Shown here: positions 1 to 8,869 of the stretch, one piece after another
Layout: every line of letters starts with the position of its first letter
Numbering within the stretch: the first letter of the stretch is position 1
Assembly (NCBI RefSeq): GCF_016462945.1
Contig: NZ_JAEMSG010000003.1
Coordinates: forward strand, 1-64,000
Direction of reading: 5' to 3'
Length of the DNA stretch: 64,000 nucleotides
Source of the DNA: Mycolicibacterium sp.
GTDB lineage: Bacteria; Actinomycetota; Actinomycetes; Mycobacteriales; Mycobacteriaceae
The notes under the pieces: generated by a model
The model's input: only the letters and a program-made list of their open reading frames with translations
What the model was told of the DNA's origin: nothing
The model's database searches: none
Made by a program: the position numbers and the translations under genes

Positions 1-50
1 TGCCAGCACATGGCCTGCTCCCTATCTGTAGTGGTTGCGAACTGTCGTGG

Positions 51-2855
51 TTGCGAATAAGCCTGCACGCGCCCACCGACAGGTCCCCGAAACGCGAACC
101 GGCCCCCGGGCGCCTCGGCGTCGCTATCGTTGCGCCGGTGGCGGTTAACAAGCTGAGAATCTGGGTCGCGGGCGCCGCACTGGGATTCGCGCTGGCCGGG
201 CCGACGGCCTTCGGCACCGCCAACGCCGAGGTCGGCGAAAGTGATGCCCCGGCGGCCACCGCCGATGCGGGAATACCGAATCACCGGGCGAGCCGGGCGG
301 GCAGGGTGGCGGCGGGGCCGCGCGCAACAGTCGTCCCACGCTTGAGTGCGCCCCGCCTCGCGGCGGATCGACCGAGCCGGGTCGGTGACCGTGCGGTCGC
401 CGGTGCGCGCACTTCGACACGACTCACGTTGCCGGTCGACCAGATACTCGCACCGGCCGCCCAGCCCAGCGCGGTTGCGCGGGCGACGCGTTCAGTCGCC
501 ACCGATCCCACCCGGCGCGCCGTGGCTGCAGCCAACCCGGTCGAGGAATTTCTGACCGGGGCCAAGGTGTGGGTGGACACCTTCGCCAACTTTTATCCGT
601 GGTGGAGTGGCAGCCTGCTGCCGCCGCCGGTGCGTCAGATCTTCTTCAACGCCACCCCGGTCGCCGCTCCGATGCAGATCGAACTCGACCTTGCGGCCGG
701 CATCTCCAGTCAGGCCATTGGGTTCACCGCCTCCGACGCCGACGGCAACCGGCTGCTCTACTCGGTGCCCGGCACCGGCCTGCCCGGCGCTCCGCAGCGC
801 GGCATCGTGGTCGTCGACAATGCTGCCGGCACATTCACCTACACACCCGAGGTGGACTTCGTCGGCACCGATACGTTCTCCTTCGTCGTCAGCGATGACA
901 CCGCCCCGCATATCCACGCCTGGGGCGGGCTGCTCAACGCGGCGTTCGGGATCCTCGACACCGGCCTGGCCGGCGGACACCACGCCACCGCGACGGTGAC
1001 GGTGTTCAACAACGAAGATGCCACACCGGATATCGTCGGAGAATTCACGGTGCTGACCTACAACGTTTCGGGTATACCGTTCCCGTTCTCAGCCGGGGCA
1101 TGGCCCAGAATCACCAATACCCTCCAGATCGGTTCGCGCATCACCGATTTCGACATCGTCAACGTCCAGGAGGATGTGGCCTATCACCCGTTCCTGATCG
1201 CCGAAGCGCTCTTCCCGGACCGGACCGCACCGCAGGTTCCGACCTGGGCGTGGCCGGTCGGGGTGCCGTTCTCCGACGGACTCGACTCGCTATCCGCCTA
1301 CTACATCGAGAGTCTGGACCGGCAGTCGTGGAGCACCCGGCCGGATCTGCTCAACCCGGGTGGATTCACCTACACCCGTCAACACATTCCGGGCGGCTCG
1401 TCGGTGGACGTCTACAACGTCGACACCAGTGGTGGAGCGCTGACCAATGCCGAGATCGCCCAGCTATCGGATTTCATCGGCACCAACTCGATCGGCCGCG
1501 CGGTCATCGTCACCGGTGACTTCGGCCAGCTGTACTCCGACGCCGGCCAGACATTGAGTGCATTCGCGGCCGCCAGCGGCCTCACCGATGCCTGGGTGCA
1601 GCTTGAGTACGGCGGCTCCGCACCCACGGATGCGCCGACGTGTGCCTACGCCGACAACTGCGAGCAGCCGGACAAGATCTTCTACCGCGATGCCGCGCCG
1701 CTGATCACCGGTGCCCTGTCGTCGAGCCCGGTCCGATTGCAGGCGCTGTCCTACACCAACGAGGGATTGAACTTCCTGAACGCCGCCGGTGTGGACCTGT
1801 CGGCGAGCAGGCCGCAGTCGGTGACGTTCGGCTACACCGTCGACACGATCGGGCCCATGAACGTGGACCTGGCGGACTGGATGGCGGAGTTGCCGGCGCT
1901 GTCGACGTTGCCGTTGACCGAGTTGCCGATCCCCGGGACGCATGACTCGGGCAGCTACGGGATCACCCCGACCTCGCCGTGGGCGCTGACCGGTGTGGAC
2001 CAATTCGGTTTCCTCACTGAGCTTCCCGGCTTTCTCCAGGATCTGATCGTCAAGCCGGTCGCCGCGGGGTGGGGAAAGACCCAGTCGAAGACTCTCTATG
2101 AGCAGTTCACCGATGGTGTGCGCTACGTGGACCTTCGGCTCACCAACGAGCCCGACGGCACGGTCTACCTCGAACACGGACTTCGATCGGTGCCGTTCGC
2201 CGATGCCGTCGACGATATCGCCGCCTTCGCCACCGAACATCCCAAGGAGGCGCTCGTCATCTACATCCAGGGCATCAACAACTTCACTCCGGTGACCCAT
2301 GCCGACGTCGTCGCACAGATGGATGCGGCGTTCGGGTCGCGGATGGCTCCGCGTGCGCTGGGCACCTCGGCGACGCTGGAGGAGCTGTGGGCGATCGACA
2401 AGAACGTCATTGTCGTCTATAACAACGCCGACGTCGTCGCCGCCGATGAGAACCTGTGGCCCGATGACACGCTGTACCGGCCGTGGCCCAACGTCCAATC
2501 CGTGCCGGCGCTGCTGGACGCTAACGGCAATAACCTCGACACCCGTCCGCCGGCGGCGATCTGGGGCATGTTCGGCGAGCCGACACCCAGCTTCACCAAC
2601 TACATCACCGGCATCCTAACTATCGGCACGCGCAATATCGAGGAGTTCATGTTCAACGTGCACGCACCCGTGCAGCAGTGGGTGCGGGTCAACTTCAAGA
2701 ACTCCGTGAACCTGGTGACCGCAGACTGGTACCAGGAGTTCTGGCCGGCCGGATCCACCTTCGCCCGGGACGGGATCGGCGCGGTGTACGAAACCCTGGG
2801 CTCAAGACCGACCGGTGTTGACGTCGGAATCCTGGCGTTGACTGTGGCAGCGTGA
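51..2855 (+). CDS. Secreted multidomain protein: signal peptide, Ig/cadherin-like repeat, degenerate endonuclease/exonuclease/phosphatase-like domain, C-terminal PI-PLC X-like domain
   Basis: Hydrophobic N-terminus; YTPEVDFVGTDTFSFVVSD cadherin-like repeat; LTYNVSG...VQED...VIVTGDF...PDKIFYR EEP-like order; LPIPGTHDSGSYG...LYEQFTDGVRYVDLRL...LEHGL PI-PLC X motifs. TTG start at 51; GTG at 138 is an alternative. Confidence 0.8.
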   Translation: MRISLHAPTDRSPKREPAPGRLGVAIVAPVAVNKLRIWVAGAALGFALAGPTAFGTANAEVGESDAPAATADAGIPNHRASRAGRVAAGPRATVVPRLSAPRLAADRPSRVGDRAVAGARTSTRLTLPVDQILAPAAQPSAVARATRSVATDPTRRAVAAANPVEEFLTGAKVWVDTFANFYPWWSGSLLPPPVRQIFFNATPVAAPMQIELDLAAGISSQAIGFTASDADGNRLLYSVPGTGLPGAPQRGIVVVDNAAGTFTYTPEVDFVGTDTFSFVVSDDTAPHIHAWGGLLNAAFGILDTGLAGGHHATATVTVFNNEDATPDIVGEFTVLTYNVSGIPFPFSAGAWPRITNTLQIGSRITDFDIVNVQEDVAYHPFLIAEALFPDRTAPQVPTWAWPVGVPFSDGLDSLSAYYIESLDRQSWSTRPDLLNPGGFTYTRQHIPGGSSVDVYNVDTSGGALTNAEIAQLSDFIGTNSIGRAVIVTGDFGQLYSDAGQTLSAFAAASGLTDAWVQLEYGGSAPTDAPTCAYADNCEQPDKIFYRDAAPLITGALSSSPVRLQALSYTNEGLNFLNAAGVDLSASRPQSVTFGYTVDTIGPMNVDLADWMAELPALSTLPLTELPIPGTHDSGSYGITPTSPWALTGVDQFGFLTELPGFLQDLIVKPVAAGWGKTQSKTLYEQFTDGVRYVDLRLTNEPDGTVYLEHGLRSVPFADAVDDIAAFATEHPKEALVIYIQGINNFTPVTHADVVAQMDAAFGSRMAPRALGTSATLEELWAIDKNVIVVYNNADVVAADENLWPDDTLYRPWPNVQSVPALLDANGNNLDTRPPAAIWGMFGEPTPSFTNYITGILTIGTRNIEEFMFNVHAPVQQWVRVNFKNSVNLVTADWYQEFWPAGSTFARDGIGAVYETLGSRPTGVDVGILALTVAA

Positions 2856-2872
2856 GCGGGGGGTCGGACCGC

Positions 2873-3607
2873 TCACGCCTCGCCCTGAGGGAACTGTTCC
2901 TCGTCGCCGATGACGTCCCCGGCTGATTCCGGCGACAGTCGCTGCACGAAAGCCAGACCCAGTGCGACGGACTGGCCGACAAACAGCGCGAAGAGCGCGG
3001 TGCCGATCCCGACGATGCCGCCCAGTGCCCACCCGGCCACCAGCACGCTCACTTCGATGATCAGCCGGACCCGGCCCACCGGCCAGCCGGTGACCCGGTG
3101 CAGGCCCGTCATCCAGCCGTCCCGCGGCCCCGGGCCGTGGCCGCTGGTGAGGTAGAAGCCGCTACCGAGGCCGATCAGGCCGATCCCGAGGAACACCAAC
3201 CCGAGTTGTCCGATCACAGAGTCGGGCCTACTGACCCTCGGATAGGTGATTCCCAGGGCGAGCGCGATCACGATGATGTTCATCACCGTTCCCAACCCGG
3301 GACGTTGGCGTAGCGGAATCCACAGCGCGAGAACGCCTACCGACACCGCGAAGGTGGTCCAGCCGATGCCGAGTCCGGTGCGCACGCTGAGTCCCTGAGC
3401 CAGCACCGACCAGGGCGAGGCACCGAGATGCGACGCCAGGATCAGGGCGTCGCCGGTGCCGAATAACCACAGGCCGACGACCAGCGCGGCGAAGGACGCC
3501 GGCGTGGGACGCCACACCGACGGCGCGGTGAAGCGGGTGCGTCCAACGGTGCGGGATCCGCGCAACAGCGAGCGCACCCGATGGCTCCACCTGGTGGCTT
3601 CCGGCAC
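2873..3607 (-). CDS. YczE/YitT-like integral membrane protein
   Basis: Multiple TM segments, LASHLGASPWSVLAQGLS and GLGSGFYLTSGHGPGPRDG motifs. Confidence 0.75.
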   Translation of the reverse strand: MPEATRWSHRVRSLLRGSRTVGRTRFTAPSVWRPTPASFAALVVGLWLFGTGDALILASHLGASPWSVLAQGLSVRTGLGIGWTTFAVSVGVLALWIPLRQRPGLGTVMNIIVIALALGITYPRVSRPDSVIGQLGLVFLGIGLIGLGSGFYLTSGHGPGPRDGWMTGLHRVTGWPVGRVRLIIEVSVLVAGWALGGIVGIGTALFALFVGQSVALGLAFVQRLSPESAGDVIGDEEQFPQGEA

Positions 3608-3718
3608 GCACCGAGCCTAGGGCGCGGGAGTGCTTCCCGATCCAGTGCTCCACCGCGTACCGTCGAGACTGTCCTGCTGAGCCGGTGCCGGTGCACCGGA
3701 AGTGATCGGAGAGCGCAC

Positions 3719-4918
3719 GTGACGGCGGCGGTAGAAGCAAACGATCAGGTCTTGGGTGGTCAGGTCTGGGGGTTGGCGCGCGGGATGCGCGACCTGGTGG
3801 CGGCCAAGGCGGCCGAATCCGAACAGTTGCGCACGCTCAGCCCGGCCATTGTCGAGGAGATGTGGGCCAGCGGGCTGATGTCATCACTGAATCCCGTCGA
3901 GGCCGGCGGCGCTGAGCCGTCCTTCGCCGAGATGATCGAAACCTGGATCGAGATGGCCACCCAGGACGGCTCCTTCGGGTGGATCGGTATCGCGAACCTG
4001 CCGTCGTCGTTCGCCGCCGCGGCGTATCTGCCCGACGAAGGTTTCGCCGAGGTCTTCACTGCCCACGACAACCACGTCACGATGGGCGGACAGTTCTTCC
4101 CCAACGGCCAGGGCGCCGCCGTGCCCGGCGGCTACCGGTTAACCGGTTCGTGGAGTTTCGGCTCCGGCACCGGCCACTCCGAGTACGTCTGCGCCGGCTT
4201 CTTCCCGATGGACGACGGCGAGATGCGCTGGGCCAGTGAAGGTTTCCCGGAGATGACGGTGGCGGTGATCCCGCGCGATGAGATCACCTTCAAGGACGGC
4301 TGGCATGTGCAGGGACTCAAGGGCACCGGGTCCTATGATTACAGCGTCGAGGATGTGTTCGTGCCGGAGCACCGCACCTTCGCGCTGTTCTCGTCCGAGC
4401 CGCGCCGGGGTAGCTCGCCCGCCGGCCGGATGGGCATGATGCCCGTGACGGCTGCCGGCCACGCGTCCTGGGCGCTCGGGGTATCCAAGAGCATGCTCGA
4501 CGATGTCCAGGAACTCGCGGCTACGAAGTACCGGATGAGCGATATGGCCTCGCTGGCCAGCCGTCCCACCTTCCAGAAGGGTTTGGCACATCACGTCGCG
4601 GCGTGGCGCGCGGCCCGGCTGCTGGTGCTCGACGCGTTCACCACCGCCGAGGCGGCCGTTGCTGAGGGCGGTGAGCTGACCCCGGGATTGCGCGCCGATA
4701 TGCGCGTCGCCGCGGTCTACGCCACCGATGTGGCCCGAAGCTGCGCCGAGTGGGCGCACCTGGTGGCCGGCACCAGTTCGGTCCGCGAGGGCACCCGGCT
4801 GGAGCGGGCCTTCCGCGATATCTATACCGGCACCCAGCACGCCTTCATCAGCGAGAAGGTGGCCATCGACGTCGCCCAGATCTGGCTGGGCATCATCGAA
4901 GATCAACCGGGGCTTTAG
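3719..4918 (+). CDS. Acyl-CoA dehydrogenase / flavin-dependent hydroxylase family protein
   Basis: ACAD-fold motifs (GSWSFGSGTGHSEYVCAG, DGWHVQGLKGTGSYDYSVEDVFVP); GTG start at 3719 chosen inside longer ORF 3581..4918. Confidence 0.8.
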   Translation: MTAAVEANDQVLGGQVWGLARGMRDLVAAKAAESEQLRTLSPAIVEEMWASGLMSSLNPVEAGGAEPSFAEMIETWIEMATQDGSFGWIGIANLPSSFAAAAYLPDEGFAEVFTAHDNHVTMGGQFFPNGQGAAVPGGYRLTGSWSFGSGTGHSEYVCAGFFPMDDGEMRWASEGFPEMTVAVIPRDEITFKDGWHVQGLKGTGSYDYSVEDVFVPEHRTFALFSSEPRRGSSPAGRMGMMPVTAAGHASWALGVSKSMLDDVQELAATKYRMSDMASLASRPTFQKGLAHHVAAWRAARLLVLDAFTTAEAAVAEGGELTPGLRADMRVAAVYATDVARSCAEWAHLVAGTSSVREGTRLERAFRDIYTGTQHAFISEKVAIDVAQIWLGIIEDQPGL

Positions 4919-4919
4919 A

Positions 4920-5642
4920 TCAGGCTCCGGCCAGCTTGCGCAGAAAGTCGTTGACGAAATACTGCGCCTCGCCGCCTTCAATGGCGGCCACGATGAGGTC
5001 GGCGACCAGCTCCGGCGGATCACCGGCCGAGTAATCGGTCGTGGCTCCGCCCGAGCCCAGCCGGTTCTTCCCGAAATCGGTTGCGGTCATCCCCGGGTAG
5101 ACCTCACTGACCACAATGCCGTCGGCGGCCAGTTCCCCGCGCGCGGTCTGGGTGACGCCGAGCAGCGCGCGCTTGGAGGCTGAGTAGACGCTGTAATCCG
5201 GGATGGTCATGAACGACGTGCCCGAGTTGACGTTGATGATCACCCCGGCGCCCGCGGCCCGCATGATTGGGATGACGGCCTGCATGGCAACGATCGGAGC
5301 CAGCACGTTGAGGGTGAAGATGTCGGTGAACGCGACCGGATCGATGTCCTCCACCGGCGCGCCGTAACCCCGGCCGGCATTATTGATCAGTCCGTCCAGG
5401 CGGCCGTAGTGGATATGTACGGCCTTGATGGCCCGGTTCAGTGCCGCGAAATCTGTGACGTCGGCGGTCAGCGGGAGACTGCCGGGCAACCGGGCGGCGA
5501 GGTCGTCAAGTGCTTCGGTGTTGCGCGCGATCAACGCCACCTTCGCGCCCCTGGCGCTTAACGCCTCCGCGGTCGAGCGTCCGATGCCCGACGATGCCCC
5601 GGTGACGATGAAGACGTGATCGCTGATCTGCATGGTGCTCAT
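4920..5642 (-). CDS. Short-chain dehydrogenase/reductase
   Basis: TGASSGIGR, NNAG, YSASK motifs. Confidence 0.9.
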   Translation of the reverse strand: MSTMQISDHVFIVTGASSGIGRSTAEALSARGAKVALIARNTEALDDLAARLPGSLPLTADVTDFAALNRAIKAVHIHYGRLDGLINNAGRGYGAPVEDIDPVAFTDIFTLNVLAPIVAMQAVIPIMRAAGAGVIINVNSGTSFMTIPDYSVYSASKRALLGVTQTARGELAADGIVVSEVYPGMTATDFGKNRLGSGGATTDYSAGDPPELVADLIVAAIEGGEAQYFVNDFLRKLAGA

Positions 5643-5740
5643 CCTTGCAGCCGCCTCTGGCGGACTCGCCGAGCCCCAATTTTTGTCAGAGGTCCCCGAT
5701 AATGTTTTGGCGTCGGCAAAGGCGAGCAGAAGGGGGTGGT

Positions 5741-6586
5741 GTGGTGGGCCAATCCATCAATACCAGTTATGCAGTCATCGTCCTCGGGGATCACGGAACC
5801 CTCGAGGTCAGTGACCTTGCGGAGAAGGCGGCCGAACAGGGCGCGGTGATTGCCGAGACGCACAGCTTCGATCCGGGGCAGCCGGCGTGTGCGGACGACC
5901 TGGCCGACGTCGAGGCCGTCGTCACCGCGCTGAGCCGGGCCATCGCCACCAGGACCGACGTCTGGACGCCGTTCCCGCTGGCTGATTTCGGCCGCGAGGA
6001 GCATGTGCGCCGGGTGGGCCTGGTCCTGCAGCGCCACGGATTGAACATGCTGATGGGCCGTGACCTCGAGCCGTGCACCACCGACGGTGGGTTCAACCCG
6101 ATCGACTACGCATTGCGCACTGAGGTGCGCGCGGTTGACGGACTCGACTTCGCCGCGATCGCCGGCGCCGGTGTGCGGACCCTGGGTGCGGAGATCGAGC
6201 GGGCCTTCGCTGAGGCCGACGAGCCTTCCGCCGACCCCGCTGATCAGCCGGACGAACCTGCCGACGTTGCGCCGCCTGTCCGGCCCAAGCGCGCCCGGTG
6301 CGTGAAGTCCCCCGGCAAGGGGGAGAAGTATCTAAGCACTGGCGAGGTGGCGAGGTTTTTCGGTAAGCCGGTGCAGTGGGTCCAGGCGGCGCTGCGCAAT
6401 AACGCCTTCATTCGTGAGGACGGCTCGATCATCGAACCGGTCCGGATCGGCAAGGGACAGCGTCGCCGGTTCAGCCTGACCGACCTCGACGAGATGCTCC
6501 GCTCCTGCTACCGGCAGGGCATCGTGACCGAAGACGAGTACCTCAGCCTGATCGTGGCGTTGTTCTGTGTGCGGACGGGCCGGTAA
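5741..6586 (+). CDS. Uncharacterised protein with C-terminal excisionase/MerR-like helix-turn-helix
   Basis: YLSTGEVARFFGKPVQWVQAAL...PVRIGKGQRRRFSLTDLDEML wHTH; GTG start with GGGGG-type RBS; longer ORF begins 5645. Confidence 0.65.
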   Translation: MVGQSINTSYAVIVLGDHGTLEVSDLAEKAAEQGAVIAETHSFDPGQPACADDLADVEAVVTALSRAIATRTDVWTPFPLADFGREEHVRRVGLVLQRHGLNMLMGRDLEPCTTDGGFNPIDYALRTEVRAVDGLDFAAIAGAGVRTLGAEIERAFAEADEPSADPADQPDEPADVAPPVRPKRARCVKSPGKGEKYLSTGEVARFFGKPVQWVQAALRNNAFIREDGSIIEPVRIGKGQRRRFSLTDLDEMLRSCYRQGIVTEDEYLSLIVALFCVRTGR

Positions 6587-6590
6587 GGTG

Positions 6591-6604
6591 TGTTACATGT
6601 AACA
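6591..6604. promoter_or_regulatory. Perfect 14-bp palindrome TGTTACATGTAACA touching the mazE start codon; candidate operator
   Basis: Read directly: tgttacatgt|aaca; self-reverse-complementary. Confidence 0.6.
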
Positions 6605-6843
6605 TGACCGATATGGCCGAGCAGGAAGAATCCTCCGTTCGTCGACGCGTCGCCGATCATCGAACGCGGATGCGCCGGCAGGGATTGCGACCGGTACAGA
6701 TCTGGGTGCCGGACGTGCGCGCGGCGGGCTTCGCCGCCGAGGCCAGCCGACAGTCGGCTCTTGTCGCGCGCAGCAAGCACGAGGCTGACGATCAAGCGTT
6801 CGTCGATGCCATCTCGGAATTCGGCGGTGAGGAAGACGAGTGA
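6604..6843 (+). CDS. mazE: MazE-family antitoxin (DUF3018-like)
   Basis: RTRMRRQGLRPVQIWVPDVRAAGFAAEASRQSALV motif, followed by MazF-like gene. Confidence 0.85.
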   Translation: MTDMAEQEESSVRRRVADHRTRMRRQGLRPVQIWVPDVRAAGFAAEASRQSALVARSKHEADDQAFVDAISEFGGEEDE

Positions 6844-7181
6844 GGCGCGGAGAGGTGTGGACCGCATCCGGCGGAAGGCACTATGCCGGCAAGCCGCGCC
6901 CAGTGCTGATCATCCAAGACGACCTTTTCGATAAGACCGCCTCGATCACCGTGTGTCCATTGACGAGTGACCCAGTCGATGTTCCGCTTCTGCGTATTGC
7001 ATTGGAACCCGACAGCGACAACGGTCTCAGCGCGCCGAGTCGCATCATGATCGACACGATCACCACGATGCCGAAAAATAAACTCGGTGAGCGGATTGGC
7101 CGGATTTCGGACACCGATATGCTTGCCCTATCGCGGAGTATGTTCGTTTTTCTCGGCTTAGCGGTGAGGAACAATGACTGA
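6840..7181 (+). CDS. mazF: MazF/PemK-family endoribonuclease toxin
   Basis: MRRGEVWTASGGRHYAGKPRPVLIIQDD...VCPLTS; GTGA overlap with mazE. Confidence 0.9.
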   Translation: MRRGEVWTASGGRHYAGKPRPVLIIQDDLFDKTASITVCPLTSDPVDVPLLRIALEPDSDNGLSAPSRIMIDTITTMPKNKLGERIGRISDTDMLALSRSMFVFLGLAVRNND

Positions 7182-7965
7182 CATTCATGATAGTGGGGGC
7201 GTCGACCACTCCCACGTCGCTGCACTGGTGAAATCGGTGCGCGAGGATGGTTACGTCATCATGCCCAACCTGATCCCGCCCGAGACTGTGGCGCGCATCC
7301 GCGAGGAATCTGCACCGTTTTTGACCTACAACGGGCGCAACGAGATCGAGGGGCATCTGACCCGCCGGATCTACTCCGTCATCGAGAAGACGTTGTCCTG
7401 CAATCCGATCATCGAGCATCCGCTGGTGCTGGCACTACTGGACGAGATACTGATGCCCGGTTATCTGCTGTCGCAATTGCAGGTCATCAACGTGCTGCCG
7501 GGCGCAGTCCGCCAGCCCGCGCACAACGATGACGGTTTCTACCCGATACCGCGGCCGCGCAAGCCGATCAGTGCGGCGCTGATCTGGGCGCTCGACGATT
7601 TCACCGAGGACAACGGCGCGACGCTGATCTACCCCAAAAGCCATCTCTGGGGTGAGTTCTCAATGGCCGACGTCGATGTCAGCCAGATGGTGCCGGCGGT
7701 GATGCCGTCGGGTTCGGCGGTGTTCTTCCTCGGCACCACCGTCCATGGCGCCGGCGCCAACCACACCGGCAAGCCCAGGCTTGCTGCCACCACCCAGTAC
7801 TGCGAACCCTGGGCGCGTCAGCAGGAGAACTACAGCCTGGCGATCAGCCGCGAGCGCGCGCGGATGTGCAGCGAGACCGTGCAGCGACTGCTCGGCTACT
7901 CGATGTACCTCTCGTTCATCGGCTTCGTCGACGGCCGCGACCCGATCCGGCTGCTGCGCGACTAG
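7174..7965 (+). CDS. Phytanoyl-CoA dioxygenase (PhyH) family protein
   Basis: HNDDGFYP...ALDDFTEDNGATLIYPKSH...HGAGANHTG; overlaps mazF by 8 bp. Confidence 0.85.
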   Translation: MTDIHDSGGVDHSHVAALVKSVREDGYVIMPNLIPPETVARIREESAPFLTYNGRNEIEGHLTRRIYSVIEKTLSCNPIIEHPLVLALLDEILMPGYLLSQLQVINVLPGAVRQPAHNDDGFYPIPRPRKPISAALIWALDDFTEDNGATLIYPKSHLWGEFSMADVDVSQMVPAVMPSGSAVFFLGTTVHGAGANHTGKPRLAATTQYCEPWARQQENYSLAISRERARMCSETVQRLLGYSMYLSFIGFVDGRDPIRLLRD

Positions 7966-8759
7966 TCGAACAGGTCGGGCTGCTCGCGGGTGATGCGGGC
8001 GAACAATGGCTGGAAGCTGAACCAGCCGGCGAAGTGACTGCCGACCTGGGTGCTGGTGAGCTTGGCCATCTCCGGGTCGATCAGGATCGGCGTGCCGGCG
8101 GCCTCGGCCATCAACTGGGCGTGACAGCTTCGCTCCATAGTGATGAACCACCACGCTGCTTCTTCGACCGAGTGCCCGACGGTGAGCAGTCCGTGGTTGC
8201 GCAGGATCGCGGCCTTGTTGCCGGCCAGAGCGTGGGCGATGCGCTTGCCCTCTTCGGTATCGAGGACCACACCGGAGTAGTCGTCGAACAGCGCGTGGTC
8301 GGAGTAGAAGGCGCAGGCGTCCTGGGTGATCGGGTCGAGTGTGCGGCCGAGCGTCGACCACGTCTTGCCGTACACCGAGTGGGCGTGCGCGGCACCGATG
8401 ACGTCCGGGCGCGCCGCGTGCACCTGGGAGTGGATGGCGAACGCGGCCTGGTTCACCGGTAGATCGCCCCGCACGACGGTGCCGTCGTGGCGCACCAGCA
8501 GCAGATCGCTGACCCGGATGTGCCCGAAGTGCATGCCGAACGGATTCACCCAGAAGTGGTCGGTGAACTCCGGGTCACGGGCGGTGATGTGTCCGGCCAC
8601 GCCCTCGTCGAAACCGAACTTGCTGAACAGCCGGAAGGCTGCCGCGAGGTTCTGCTTGCGGTGCAGGCGTTCCTGCTCGGTATCGCGTTCCTGGGGCAGC
8701 AGCGACGAGATATTGCCGCCCGCCATCTTCTGAGCCTGTTCGGCGTCGGTGTCAGCCAT
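7962..8759 (-). CDS. Class II aldolase/adducin family protein
   Basis: GHITARDPEFTDHFWVNPFGMHF...HAHSVYGKTWS...LRNHGLLTVG; ATG at 8759 (MADTDAEQ) chosen within ORF to 8795. Confidence 0.88.
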   Translation of the reverse strand: MADTDAEQAQKMAGGNISSLLPQERDTEQERLHRKQNLAAAFRLFSKFGFDEGVAGHITARDPEFTDHFWVNPFGMHFGHIRVSDLLLVRHDGTVVRGDLPVNQAAFAIHSQVHAARPDVIGAAHAHSVYGKTWSTLGRTLDPITQDACAFYSDHALFDDYSGVVLDTEEGKRIAHALAGNKAAILRNHGLLTVGHSVEEAAWWFITMERSCHAQLMAEAAGTPILIDPEMAKLTSTQVGSHFAGWFSFQPLFARITREQPDLFD

Positions 8760-8805
8760 GGCGGTCAGATTACGCCGGTCTGGAGTGGGGTACATCGTTT
8801 AGAAC

Positions 8806-8827
8806 GTGATATCACCGGCGATATCGC
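8806..8827. promoter_or_regulatory. Two adjacent perfect 10-bp palindromes GTGATATCAC-CG-GCGATATCGC upstream of aldolase gene
   Basis: Read directly. Confidence 0.5.
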
Positions 8828-8869
8828 ATTCTGAAAGGACATGGTGACCTAGACATCGGCGCGTCAACG

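Noticed and set aside
1-60. Direct repeat GTGGTTGCGAA at 31-41 and 47-57
   Set aside because: Only two short copies at the window edge; cannot assess the promoter context.
1464-2498. 344-aa minus-strand ORF opposite the PI-PLC-like gene
   Set aside because: Arg/His-rich antisense artefact without motifs.
5741-7181. Prophage or integrative-element remnant (excisionase-like HTH plus TA)
   Set aside because: No integrase, tRNA attachment site or phage structural genes nearby.
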